The position numbers and the translations under genes are program-made. From Actinomycetota bacterium (GTDB lineage: Bacteria > Actinomycetota > Thermoleophilia > Gaiellales > Gaiellaceae): a stretch of DNA of 47,332 nt. Below are positions 16,893 through 26,736 of this stretch, one piece after another. The DNA is taken from NCBI GenBank assembly GCA_005888315.1, contig VAWH01000069.1, positions 1 to 47,332 on the forward strand, given 5' to 3'. Each line of letters opens with the position of its first letter. Within the stretch, counting starts at the first letter, position 1. The notes under the pieces were generated by a model. It worked only from the letters and a program-made list of their open reading frames with translations. It had not been told where the DNA came from and made no database searches.

Positions 16893-17583
16893 GGTAGGCC
16901 TTTCGCAGATCCTCGTCCTTGATCAGGGACGAGGCCGCTCCCGAGAGGACGATCCTTCCTGTCTGCAGGACGTAGCCACGATCCGCAATCGACAGCGAGA
17001 CGTTCGCGTTCTGCTCGACGACGAGGATGGCGACGCCGGACTCGTGCACTTCCTTGATGATCTCGAAGTTCCGCTCCACCAGGATCGGCGCCAGGCCCAT
17101 CGAAGGCTCGTCCATCAGCAGGAGCTTCGGGCGCGACATCAGCGCTCGCCCCATCGCGGCCATCTGCTGCTCGCCGCCTGAGAGCGTCCCGGCGAGCTGC
17201 TTGCGCCGCTCGTAGAGGAGGGGAAAGAGCGAGTAGACCCGCTCGAAGTCCTCCTGGGCGCCGCCCCCGTGCAGGTAGGCGCCCATCTCCAGGTTCTCCT
17301 TGACCGTCATCGGTGCAAACAGGCGCCGGTTCTCGGGAACGATCGCCATGCCCCTGCCGATCCGGTAGCTGGGTGGACGGTCGTTCACCTCCTCGCCGTC
17401 GAAGCGGACGGCGCCCCGGCGCGGCCGCACGATCCCGATGATCGTCTTCAGCGTCGTCGACTTTCCGGACGCGTTCCCGCCGAGCAGGCAGACGAGCTCT
17501 CCGTCGTTCACCTCGAGCGAGACGTCCTGCAGGATGTGGATCTGGCCGTAGTAGGTATCGACGTTCTCGAGCCGGAGCAGCAT
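16882..17583 (-). CDS. livF: branched-chain amino acid-type ABC importer ATPase LivF
   Basis: A 233-residue ABC ATPase with Walker A GGNASGKST (Ala-Ser instead of the usual Gly-Ala), signature LSGGEQQM, Walker B LLLMDEPSMGL and the H-loop region replaced by the LivF-typical VVEQNANVSL. It powers import together with LivG. The start overlaps the livG stop by one base (TGATG). The HAAT family to which it belongs carries branched-chain amino acids but also urea, amides and aromatic acids, so the name does not fix the substrate. Confidence 0.92.
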   Translation of the reverse strand: MLLRLENVDTYYGQIHILQDVSLEVNDGELVCLLGGNASGKSTTLKTIIGIVRPRRGAVRFDGEEVNDRPPSYRIGRGMAIVPENRRLFAPMTVKENLEMGAYLHGGGAQEDFERVYSLFPLLYERRKQLAGTLSGGEQQMAAMGRALMSRPKLLLMDEPSMGLAPILVERNFEIIKEVHESGVAILVVEQNANVSLSIADRGYVLQTGRIVLSGAASSLIKDEDLRKAYLGR

Positions 17584-18371
17584 CAGACGGCTTCGGCCTC
17601 TGCTCGCACACCGAGGTAGGCCTCGATCACGAGCGGGTGCGTGGCGACCTCGTCGAAGGCGCCTTCGGCGATCTTGACGCCGTGATCGAGGGCGACCACG
17701 CGGTCAGAGATTCCCTCGACGACGTGCATGTCGTGCTCGATCACGAGGATCGAATAGCCCGCCTCCTCCCGGAGCTTGCCGATCAGCTCGGTGATCTCGT
17801 GCGTCTCGTGGGGGTTCATCCCTGCGGCCGGCTCGTCGAGGAGGAGCAGGCGCGCGTTCGTCGCCATCGCGCGCGCAATCTCGAGCCGGCGCCGGTTGGC
17901 ATACGAGAGGCTGTAGGCCGGCTGGTCGTGACGGTAGCCGGCGAGCCGCTGGCCGAAGAAGGCGAGCTTCTCCTCGGCGAGCTGCCGAATGCGCTTCTCC
18001 TCCTTGCGCGAGCGCGGGAGCTGCAGCATCGCCTCGAGAACGGTCGCCTTCGTCTTGCCGTACTCGGCGGCCATCACGTTCTCGAGCACCGTCATGTTCA
18101 GGAACAACCGCAGCGTCTGGAACGTCCGCGCGATCCCCCGGTTCGTGATCCTGTGCGGAGCAAGGCCGGAGATCTTGTCGCCTTCGAAGACGATCTCGCC
18201 CGAGTCGACGTGGAAGATTCCGGTGATCAGGTTGAAGACGGTCGTCTTGCCGGCGCCGTTCGGGCCGATCACGCTGACGATCTCGCCCTCGTCGACGTGC
18301 AGGTTCAGATGGTCGATCACCTGCAGGCCGCCGAAGGCCTTCGACACGTCGCGAAGCTCGAGCAGCGGCAT
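17583..18371 (-). CDS. livG: branched-chain amino acid-type ABC importer ATPase LivG
   Basis: A 262-residue ABC ATPase with Walker A GPNGAGKTT, the LivG-type signature LSYANRRRLEIARAMA, Walker B LLLLDEPAAGMN and the H-loop in VIEHDMHVV. Length and motifs match LivG. It begins at ATG 18371 directly below the hairpin at 18374-18420 and overlaps livF. It forms the ATPase pair of the importer with LivF. Confidence 0.93.
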   Translation of the reverse strand: MPLLELRDVSKAFGGLQVIDHLNLHVDEGEIVSVIGPNGAGKTTVFNLITGIFHVDSGEIVFEGDKISGLAPHRITNRGIARTFQTLRLFLNMTVLENVMAAEYGKTKATVLEAMLQLPRSRKEEKRIRQLAEEKLAFFGQRLAGYRHDQPAYSLSYANRRRLEIARAMATNARLLLLDEPAAGMNPHETHEITELIGKLREEAGYSILVIEHDMHVVEGISDRVVALDHGVKIAEGAFDEVATHPLVIEAYLGVRAEAEAV

Positions 18372-18373
18372 CT

Positions 18374-18419
18374 AGTGCCCCTTCAGGTGATGCTGTGCGT
18401 ATATTGCCTGGAGGGGCAC

Positions 18420-18420
<1 letters not shown>
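18374..18420 (-). other. hairpin between livM and livG
   Basis: The 48-base gap between livM and livG is almost entirely an inverted repeat: 18374-18387 and 18407-18420 pair over 14 positions with one mismatch, around a 19-base loop. The outer arm includes the first base of the livM stop region. No T-run follows, so an mRNA-processing, stabilising or attenuating element is more likely than a simple terminator. Confidence 0.6.
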
Positions 18421-19936
<1,516 letters not shown>

Positions 19937-19940
<4 letters not shown>

Positions 19941-20866
19941 ACCTTCTGGATCACTGGCGAGCCGAGCAGGCCCGTCGGTCGGATGAGGAACATGACGATC
20001 AGCAGCGCGAAGACGTAGAGGTTGGCGTAGACCGACCCGCCGGGGAGGTAGCCGGTGGCAAAGGCTTCCGTAAGGCCGATCAGGAAGCCGCCGAGGACGG
20101 CGCCGGGGATGCTCCCGATCCCGCCGACGACGGCGGCGGTAAAGCCCTTCAGGCCGGCGGTGAAGCCCATCAGCGAGAAGATCTGGCCGAAGACGAGGCC
20201 AAACATGATGCCGCCTGCGGCGGCGAGGGCAGAGCCGAGGAAGAACGTGAACGAGATGACGCGGTCGATGCTGATGCCCATCATCTCGGCCGCGTCACGG
20301 TCGAACGACGTCGCGCGCATCGCCTTCCCGGTCCGTGTCCGTGAGACGAGTAGCGCCAGCACGATCGTCAAGCCGACCGATACCGAGATCGTCAGGATCT
20401 GGATATTGGAGATGAAGAAGTTCTGGCCGATGTGGTAGCTCTTCACGCCCACGAGGTCGAAGGTGTCGTAGTCGCGGAACTGCGGCCCCCACAGTAGGAG
20501 CGCGCTGTTCTGCAGGAAGATCGAGACGCCGAGGGCGCTGATCAACGGCGCGATCCGAGGCGCGTCGCGTAGCGGCCTGTACGCGAAGCGCTCGATGCCG
20601 ACGCCGAGCGCGCCGCAGCCGAGCATCGCGACCGCGAACATGATCGCGACCGCAAGCCAGGGAGTGACCGAAGGCGTCAGCGGGCCACCGAGCCACTGGA
20701 GGATGAAGAAGCCGATGAAGGCGCCGACCATGTAGACGTCGCCGTGCGCGAAGTTCAGGAGCTTCAGGATCCCGTACACCATCGTGTAGCCGAGCGCAAT
20801 CAGCGCGTAGATGCTTCCCAGCGTCAGCCCGCTCACGAGCTCGCCGAAGAAGAGGCTCCAGTTCAC
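19937..20866 (-). CDS. livH: branched-chain amino acid-type ABC importer permease LivH
   Basis: A 309-residue, roughly eight-helix permease with the LivH signature GSIYALIALGYTMVYGIL near residue 17, NFAHGDVYMVGAF and the C-terminal FTAAVVGGIGSIPGAVLGG. It starts at GTG 20866, just below the hairpin at 20888-20919 that separates it from the binding-protein gene, and has no clear ribosome-binding site. Partner of LivM. Confidence 0.93.
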
Positions 20867-20887
20867 CGGGGAAAGATTTCACAAAAC

Positions 20888-20919
20888 GAGTGCGGCCCAC
20901 CGGATGGTGGGCCGCACTC
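20888..20919 (-). terminator. strong hairpin between binding-protein gene and livH
   Basis: A perfect 14-bp stem (20888-20901 with 20906-20919) and a 4-base loop. On the transcribed minus strand it is followed by GTTTTG. It is a good candidate for an intrinsic attenuator that lets the binding protein be made in excess of the membrane components, as is common in ABC importer operons. Confidence 0.7.
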
Positions 20920-20942
20920 CATTCGACTGCGATCCGCTGGGA

Positions 20943-22121
20943 CTACGCGACCCGGACGAAGACTCCCTTGACCGAGTGGTAGATACCGAACGGCTTCTTG
21001 ATCATGTCGCCGTGCCTGTCGAAGGCGACGGGAAGGCCGAGCAGCGACGCCTTGGCGGCGATCCTCGTCCTCTTGATCTGCGCACGAACCTCGGCGCGGG
21101 ACGCCGTGCCGTTCTTGCAGGCCCGGTCGATTGCGCCCGTGACGACCTGCGCCGCCACGTAGCTCGGGGCGCCGAAGAGCTCCGTCGCATGATGGATCCG
21201 CTTGAAGGCCGCGACCCTCTTGTCCGCCGGGTTCAGCGGGAAGAACGAGTCGTACACGTTGTTCCCGAGCCCCGCGAACAGGGGATCGAAGAGGCCGTCG
21301 GAGCCCATCAGCTTCGTGCCGCTCCTGCCCAGGCTTTTCATCTGCCGGCCGAAGGCCTGCCCTTTCGGCGGCAGCTGCCACGGCAGGTAGACGAGCTGGG
21401 TGTTGCGCGGGATCTTGTTGATGATCGACGAGAAGTCCGACTGCTGCTGGCTGACCCCGTCACGGCCGACGGTGACGCCCTTGGCCCTGAGCAGTGTCTG
21501 CACCTCGTCGGCGAGGCCGGTGCTGTAGGCCTCCTGGTCGTCGATGATGTAGACCCGCTTGATCTTCAGCGTGCCGGTGATGTAGGCGGCCACGCTCTTG
21601 CTCTGCGACGAGTCGGGCGGGACGGTGCGGAAGAAGAAGCCCGTCCGCGTGCCGTCGAGCGTGATCGTGGTGTTCGTCGCCGAGCCGGAGACCCAGCCGA
21701 GTCCTGCTCCCTTGAGAGCTCCGGTCGTCGCCTTCACCTCGTTCGAGCCGGCCGGGCCGACCACGCCGAGGACCCTGGCGTTGGAGCCGACCGCCTGCGC
21801 GCCCTTGACCGCCTCGGCCGTCCCGTTCGCCGAGCCGAGCATCGTGTCCTCGTTGACGAACCTGATCTTCTTCTTGTGCGTCCTGTTGTAGGTGGACTTG
21901 TAGAAATTCGCCCAGTGCACCTGGTTGATCCCGATCGACGCGGCCGGGCCGGTGAACGGCGCCAGCAGACCGATCGAGCGTGTCTTGCCGCACTTGACGA
22001 GCGCGCTGTCCGCCGTCGCAGCGGTCGCCGAGCGGTTCGACCCTTTGGTCGACCCCCAGGCGGCCGTCGCGAGCACGGCCAGTACTGCCGCGAGCGCCGC
22101 GGCGGTTACCACTTTCTTCAT
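20943..22121 (-). CDS. ABC importer substrate-binding protein (LivJ/LivK family)
   Basis: A 392-residue periplasmic binding protein of the type I (Leu/Ile/Val, amide) fold. A signal peptide (KKVVTAAALAAVLAVLATAAWGS) is followed by IGLLAPFTGPAASIGINQ, the canonical first strand and ligand loop, and the two-lobe pattern ending near FGIYHSVKGVFVRVA. The start is ATG 22121 with GAGGAGGG just upstream; the frame open to 22328 is not used. It should deliver the ligand to LivHMGF. Which ligand cannot be read by eye: this family binds branched-chain amino acids, amides, urea, and aromatic acids. Confidence 0.9.
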   Translation of the reverse strand: MKKVVTAAALAAVLAVLATAAWGSTKGSNRSATAATADSALVKCGKTRSIGLLAPFTGPAASIGINQVHWANFYKSTYNRTHKKKIRFVNEDTMLGSANGTAEAVKGAQAVGSNARVLGVVGPAGSNEVKATTGALKGAGLGWVSGSATNTTITLDGTRTGFFFRTVPPDSSQSKSVAAYITGTLKIKRVYIIDDQEAYSTGLADEVQTLLRAKGVTVGRDGVSQQQSDFSSIINKIPRNTQLVYLPWQLPPKGQAFGRQMKSLGRSGTKLMGSDGLFDPLFAGLGNNVYDSFFPLNPADKRVAAFKRIHHATELFGAPSYVAAQVVTGAIDRACKNGTASRAEVRAQIKRTRIAAKASLLGLPVAFDRHGDMIKKPFGIYHSVKGVFVRVA

Positions 22122-22170
22122 GCTGCCCTCCTCAGAGTTTTCCGGTACCAGATTGAGACGCCGAATGCCG

Positions 22171-22887
22171 TCATTCGTTTGCCTCGTATGCGCGCGAAGC
22201 GGGATCGCCGGCGGGCTGGAAGACGGCCACGATCCGCATCGGCTTGTCGCCGCTGTTCTCGAGCGAATGGACATAGAGCGGCGGCAGGTGGATGCAACTG
22301 CCCGCCGAGACAGGCCTGTCCTCCCCATCGCCGTGCAGGACGCCCTCCCCCTCGAGGACGTAGATCACCTCGTCGTAAACGTGGCTGTGATCCGGTGCCC
22401 GGCCTGGCGCGATCACGCCGTAGAACTGCGTCATATCGCGGCAGCCGAGCTCTTCCGTGACGAGGTAGCGGAACTCGCGGTCGCCGCTTGCCAACAGCAG
22501 AGGCTGGTCGGCGAGCCGGACCGTCCGCGGGCCTACGGGCGTCGCTCCGTTCGTCTGCGGCGCGATTACCGAGACGGTCAGCAGCTCCTCCGGCCCGCGG
22601 CTCTCGACCTCGTACGACTCGCCGGCTGCCAGATAGACGCCCGTGCCGGCCTCGAGCTCGTGGGCTTGATCGTCTACGACGAGCCTGCCGCGGCCTGACG
22701 CGGCGTAAAGGATCTCCTGGACGCCCTGCAGCGCCCGCGGGAGCGAGCGGCCAGGGTCATATCGAGTCACGTGGAGCTCGAGTAGCTCCGACCCTGCCCG
22801 CGCGTCGATCGCGACCGCCCTCGAGGCCGTGTCACCGCCGTCGCGGCGGCTCTCCAGCTCACGTTCATGCACGACGTAGCCCGCCAC
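22171..22887 (-). CDS. bicupin protein
   Basis: A 238-residue protein with two cupin barrels. The C-terminal barrel keeps a metal site (PDHSHVYDEVIYVLEGEG, then a distal His in YVHSLEN); the N-terminal barrel (ALQGVQEILYAASGRG) lacks the histidines. The two-barrel layout resembles (S)-ureidoglycine aminohydrolase and related enzymes, but I cannot assign that activity. It is the first gene of the importer operon, 49 bases before the binding-protein gene, and is divergent to the reductase operon. Start GTG 22887; a GACAAT box ends 6 bases upstream. Confidence 0.78.
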   Translation of the reverse strand: MAGYVVHERELESRRDGGDTASRAVAIDARAGSELLELHVTRYDPGRSLPRALQGVQEILYAASGRGRLVVDDQAHELEAGTGVYLAAGESYEVESRGPEELLTVSVIAPQTNGATPVGPRTVRLADQPLLLASGDREFRYLVTEELGCRDMTQFYGVIAPGRAPDHSHVYDEVIYVLEGEGVLHGDGEDRPVSAGSCIHLPPLYVHSLENSGDKPMRIVAVFQPAGDPASRAYEANE

Positions 22888-22938
22888 GCTGCGATTGTCA
22901 CACGAATCGCAACCGCATTCGACAAGTACGCTCCCCCG
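22888..22938. promoter_or_regulatory. divergent promoter region of the importer and catabolic operons
   Basis: Only 51 bases separate the two divergent GTG starts. On the minus strand GACAAT (22899-22894) ends 6 bases before GTG 22887. On the plus strand TACGCT (22927-22932) ends 6 bases before GTG 22939. Neither start has a ribosome-binding site, so both mRNAs may be leaderless. I see no good -35 boxes, which would fit activator-dependent promoters. One regulator could control both operons from here. Confidence 0.45.
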
Positions 22939-23904
22939 GTGGAGTACCGGCGGCTGGGCGGCACCGGCCTGGAGCTCTCGAGCGTCGGCCTCGGCTGCGG
23001 CAACTTCGGCGGGATCGGCTCGGCTCCGGAGCTATTCGGCCGCGGCGAGGACGAGGCGGAGGCGTTCGCGATCATGGACCGGGCGGTGGCGGCGGGCGTC
23101 AACTTCTTCGACACGGCCGCCTCCTACGGTGGCGGGCGCAGCGAGACCTGGATCGGGAACTGGGGGAGCGAGCGCGGGGAGCCGACCTTGCTCAGTACGA
23201 AGGTCTTCTGGTCGGTCACGGGCGACCCGGCCGACCGCGGGCTCTCGCGCGACCGCATCCCGCGCGAGCTCGACGGCAGCCTCGCGCGGCTTCGGACCGA
23301 GCGGGTCGACATGTACTTGACGCACGAGCAGGACCCCGAGACGCCGATCGAGGAGACGCTGCAGGCGCTCGACGAGCTGGTCCGCGCCGGGAAGGTGGGT
23401 GCGATCGGGGTCAGCAACGTCAACGGCGAGCAGCTCGAAGAGGCGCTCGCGACGAGCGAACGTCAGGGGGTCGCGAGCTTCGGCTGGGTTCAGAACGAGT
23501 ACAGCCTGCTCCGGCGTGAGGCGGAGCGGGACGTGCTGCCGCTCTGTGCGCGGGAGGGACTCGGGTTCACGCCGTTCAGCCCGCTCTGCGGCGGCTGGCT
23601 GACCGGCAAGTACGACCGCGCGCGGCCGTTCCCGGAGGGCTCGCGGATGACCCTGCGCGGCGAGCCATACTCCGACCTTGTGAACGAGAGGACGTTCCGG
23701 GGGTTAGACCGCTTCCGAGCCGCCGCCGCGGAGCGCGGCGTCGAGCCGGCCGAGCTGGCGATCGCCTGGGTGCTGAGCCATCCCCAGGTGACGTCGGTCA
23801 TAGTCGGCCCGCGGCGGCCCGAGCAGCTCGACGCGGCGGTCAGAGCCGTCGATCTCCGTCTCTCCGAGCGGGAGCGCGACGAACTGGCGGAGCTGTTCGC
23901 GTGA
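22939..23904 (+). CDS. aldo/keto reductase
   Basis: A 321-residue (beta/alpha)8 NADPH-dependent oxidoreductase. The catalytic tetrad is visible: Asp in NFFDTAASY, Tyr in the same stretch, Lys in LLSTKVFW and His in MYLTHEQ. The NADPH-binding C-terminal region contains SVIVGPRRPEQL. It reduces aldehydes or ketones; the specific substrate is unknown. I chose GTG 22939, where homology starts (EYRRLGGTGLELSSVGLG), over the longer frame from 22867, which would overlap the divergent bicupin gene. It heads a six-gene operon with 4-base overlaps throughout. Confidence 0.88.
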   Translation: MEYRRLGGTGLELSSVGLGCGNFGGIGSAPELFGRGEDEAEAFAIMDRAVAAGVNFFDTAASYGGGRSETWIGNWGSERGEPTLLSTKVFWSVTGDPADRGLSRDRIPRELDGSLARLRTERVDMYLTHEQDPETPIEETLQALDELVRAGKVGAIGVSNVNGEQLEEALATSERQGVASFGWVQNEYSLLRREAERDVLPLCAREGLGFTPFSPLCGGWLTGKYDRARPFPEGSRMTLRGEPYSDLVNERTFRGLDRFRAAAAERGVEPAELAIAWVLSHPQVTSVIVGPRRPEQLDAAVRAVDLRLSERERDELAELFA

Positions 23905-24884
23905 GCGAGCTGCTCGTCCTTGCACACGAAGAGGTCAAGCGGCTGCTGCCGATGGAGGAGTGCATCGAGCTGATGGCGGAGGCGTTGGCCGACCTCGCGC
24001 GAGGTCTCAGCTGGCAGCCGCTCCGCTTCGTGGTCCGCCCGCCGGAGGACCAGAGCTTGATGGGTCTGATGCCGGCGCACCGCTCCTCACCCGAGCCGGC
24101 CTACGGTCTCAAGGCGGTGTGCATCTTCCCCGGCAACCCGGCGCGGGGGCTCGACGCGCACCAGGGCGGCGTGCTGCTCTTCGACGGTGAGACCGGCGAG
24201 CTACGAGCCCTGATCGACGGGTCGGCGGTGACGTCGATCCGCACCGCGGCGGTCTCGGCCGTCGCCACGCGCGCGCTCGCCCGTCCAGACTCGCGGGTGC
24301 TCGCGATCCTCGGCTCCGGGGTGCAGGCGCAGGCCCACTCGGAGGCGATGGCTCGGGTGCTTCCGTTCGATGAGGCGCGGGTCTGGAGCCGGACCGCCGA
24401 ACACGCGCAGGCGTTCGCGGACGACGCCGGGGCGCCGTTTCCGATCGAGGCCGTCGACAGCGCCGAGGCCGCCGTTCGCGGCGCCGACGTCGTGGTCACC
24501 GTGACCTCGGCCCGGGAGCCGATCGTCGAGCGCCGCTGGCTCGAGCCCGGCGCCCACGTCAACGCAGTCGGCTCGTCGATCCCGACTGCACGCGAGCTCG
24601 ACGCCGCCACGATCGCCGACGCTGCCCTCTTCGTCGATCGCAGGGAATCGACCGTGAACGAGTCCGGCGAGTACCTGCGCGCGGTCGAGGAGAAGGGAAT
24701 CGGGCCTGACCACATCCGGGCCGAGCTCGGCGAGGTGCTGGTCGGCTCGCACGAGGGGCGCCGCTCTGACGACGAGCTGACCGTCTTCGTCTCGCTCGGC
24801 CTCGCCGTCGAAGACCTTGCGGCAGCGGAGTACCTCTACCAGCGGGGCCGCAACGAGGGGGCCGGCGCGGCGGTTCCGTTTTGA
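23901..24884 (+). CDS. ornithine cyclodeaminase/mu-crystallin family protein (EutC-like)
   Basis: A 327-residue NAD(P)-dependent protein of the OCD/mu-crystallin family. The dinucleotide site is VLAILGSGVQAQAHSEA near 135, preceded by the substrate loop TSIRTAAVSAVAT. Family members include ornithine cyclodeaminase, ketimine and pyrroline-2-carboxylate reductases, alanine dehydrogenase and EutC of ectoine utilisation. Its GTG overlaps the reductase stop (GTGA), and the next gene is a threonine-dehydratase homologue, the same pair as EutC-EutB. A role in reducing a cyclic imine or deaminating an amino acid is inferred. Confidence 0.82.
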   Translation: MSELLVLAHEEVKRLLPMEECIELMAEALADLARGLSWQPLRFVVRPPEDQSLMGLMPAHRSSPEPAYGLKAVCIFPGNPARGLDAHQGGVLLFDGETGELRALIDGSAVTSIRTAAVSAVATRALARPDSRVLAILGSGVQAQAHSEAMARVLPFDEARVWSRTAEHAQAFADDAGAPFPIEAVDSAEAAVRGADVVVTVTSAREPIVERRWLEPGAHVNAVGSSIPTARELDAATIADAALFVDRRESTVNESGEYLRAVEEKGIGPDHIRAELGEVLVGSHEGRRSDDELTVFVSLGLAVEDLAAAEYLYQRGRNEGAGAAVPF

Positions 24885-25825
24885 TCCCGCTCGAGCAGAT
24901 CCAGATCGCGCAGCAGCGCCTCGCGGGCAGGGTTATCCGTACCCCGCTCCTTCGCTACCGTGGAGATGCGCCGGCGACGGTCTACCTGAAGCTCGAGAAC
25001 CTGCAGCCGATCGGCTCGTTCAAGCTTCGCGGAGCGCTGAACGCGATCTTGCAGCTGCAGCCGTCCGAGCTGCGGAAGGGCGTGGTGACGGCGAGCGCCG
25101 GGAACATGGGCCAGGGCGTCGCTTGGGCCGCGCGCGAGCTCGAGATTGAGTGCACTGTCGTCGTTCCCGAGGGCGCGGCAGAGACGAAGCTGGCGGCGAT
25201 CGAGCGCCTTAGAGGTCGCGTGGTCGAGGTGCCGTACGAGCGTTGGTGGCAGGCGATCGAGGAATCGAGCTTCGACGAGGTCGACGGCATCTTCGTCCAT
25301 CCGGTCCAGGACGAGCAGGTGATGGCGGGTAACGGGACGATTGGGCTCGAAATCCTGGAGGACCTTCCGAGCGCCGACGCGGTGCTCATTCCCTTCGGCG
25401 GCGGCGGTCTCAGCGTCGGGATCGCGAGCGCGATCAAGGCGCTGCGGCCCGAGGCAGGGGTCTTTGCGGTCGAGCCGGCAACCGGGGCGCCGTTGCGCGA
25501 GTCCTTCGCCGACGGTGAGGCTCGGAAAGTCGATTACCAAGCCTCGTTCGTCGATGGTTCCGGCTCGCCGGCGCTACTCCCGAAGATGTGGGAGCTGGCG
25601 CGCGGCGTGCTCGACGGCGCCACCGCGGTTTCGATTGACGAGACCGCCGCCGCGGTTCGTCTGCTCGCTGAGCGGTCCCGGGTCGTGGCGGAAGGCGCGG
25701 GCGCTCTGGCGCTCGCTGCCGCACTGGCCGAAAAGGGAGGCTCCGGGAACGTCGTCTGCGTCGTCTCCGGCGGGAACATCGACTCAGCGAAGCTGGCGAC
25801 CATCCTCGCCGGCGGGACACCGTGA
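24881..25825 (+). CDS. threonine/serine dehydratase-like PLP enzyme (EutB-like)
   Basis: A 314-residue fold-type II PLP enzyme. The Schiff-base lysine is in PIGSFKLRGALNA, the substrate-carboxylate loop is TASAGNMGQG in place of the usual SSGNHAQG, and the phosphate-binding glycine turn is PFGGGGLSVG. Members dehydrate and deaminate hydroxyamino acids (Ser, Thr, 3-hydroxyaspartate) or act as racemases. No C-terminal regulatory domain is present, so it is the catabolic type. The TTG start overlaps the previous stop (TTGA). Next to an OCD-like gene it matches the EutB-EutC pair, where EutB is proposed to dehydrate a hydroxyectoine-derived intermediate; this is a hypothesis here. Confidence 0.85.
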   Translation: MIPLEQIQIAQQRLAGRVIRTPLLRYRGDAPATVYLKLENLQPIGSFKLRGALNAILQLQPSELRKGVVTASAGNMGQGVAWAARELEIECTVVVPEGAAETKLAAIERLRGRVVEVPYERWWQAIEESSFDEVDGIFVHPVQDEQVMAGNGTIGLEILEDLPSADAVLIPFGGGGLSVGIASAIKALRPEAGVFAVEPATGAPLRESFADGEARKVDYQASFVDGSGSPALLPKMWELARGVLDGATAVSIDETAAAVRLLAERSRVVAEGAGALALAAALAEKGGSGNVVCVVSGGNIDSAKLATILAGGTP

Positions 25826-26736
25826 ACGTGTGGGTGATCGGCGGCGGAGTCATCGGCAGCCTCTTCGCCGCCCACCTCTCGCGAGTGGCCGAGGTCACGC
25901 TGGTGTGCCGCCGACCCGAGCATGCGGCCACGGTTGCAGAGAACGGCATTCGCGTCTCCGGCCGGGCCGACTTCGTCGGCCAACCGCGAGCGTCCACCGA
26001 CCCCGCGGGATTGGCGGATGCCGAGCTCGTGATCGTGGCGACGAAAGCAAACGATGTCGAGGCGGCGGCGGCACAGCTGGAGGACCGCCTCGGCGACGGC
26101 ACGGTCATGACCGTTCAGAACGGCCTTGGCGCCGAGGAGGCGATCCGGCAGCACGGCCCCTGGCCGCAGCTCTCGGCGGTCACCTTCATGAGCGGGACGA
26201 AGCTCGCCGACGACCACGTCGAGTACGTGCTCGACACGCCTACCTGGCTGGCGCCCTATGACGACGCTCCGTTCGCCCTCGCCGAGCGCACAGCGTCTCT
26301 GATCGCCGAGTCGGGGCTGAAGGTGGAGCCAATGGCCGACCTGGAGCCCGCGCGCTGGTCGAAGCTGATCTTCAACGCGACCGTGAACAGCGTCGCCGCG
26401 CTGACCGGGCTCCCGCACGACCACCATTTCGCGGAGCTAAAGCGGCCGACGGACCTCGGCCATCTGGTGCGCTGCCTGATCGAGGAAGGGACGCGGATCG
26501 CGAGCGCCGCCGGGATCGAGCTGCGCGAGGATCCCTGGCAGATGAACGTGCTTGCTACGCAGCGCGGCAGCCGGCACTACCCGTCGATGCTGGAAGACGT
26601 CGAGGCGCGGCGGCCGACCGAGGTCGACTTCATCACGGGCGCACTGGTGCGCGAGGCGGAACGGCACGGCGTGGACGCCCCGTTGCTGACGGCCGTCTAT
26701 CGCCTGGTCAAAGCCCGCGAGGCCTCCTACCGGTGA
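25822..26736 (+). CDS. ketopantoate reductase family protein, paralogue 1
   Basis: A 304-residue two-domain reductase of the PanE/ApbA family. The Rossmann motif VIGGGVIGSLFAAHL opens the protein, with VQNGLGAEE and the active-site KLIFNATVNSVAALTG (Lys, Asn) following. The classic activity is NADPH reduction of 2-dehydropantoate, but catabolic-cluster members act on other 2-oxo acids. GTGA overlap with the preceding gene. It sits directly beside a second, clearly diverged paralogue. Confidence 0.83.
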   Translation: MNVWVIGGGVIGSLFAAHLSRVAEVTLVCRRPEHAATVAENGIRVSGRADFVGQPRASTDPAGLADAELVIVATKANDVEAAAAQLEDRLGDGTVMTVQNGLGAEEAIRQHGPWPQLSAVTFMSGTKLADDHVEYVLDTPTWLAPYDDAPFALAERTASLIAESGLKVEPMADLEPARWSKLIFNATVNSVAALTGLPHDHHFAELKRPTDLGHLVRCLIEEGTRIASAAGIELREDPWQMNVLATQRGSRHYPSMLEDVEARRPTEVDFITGALVREAERHGVDAPLLTAVYRLVKAREASYR

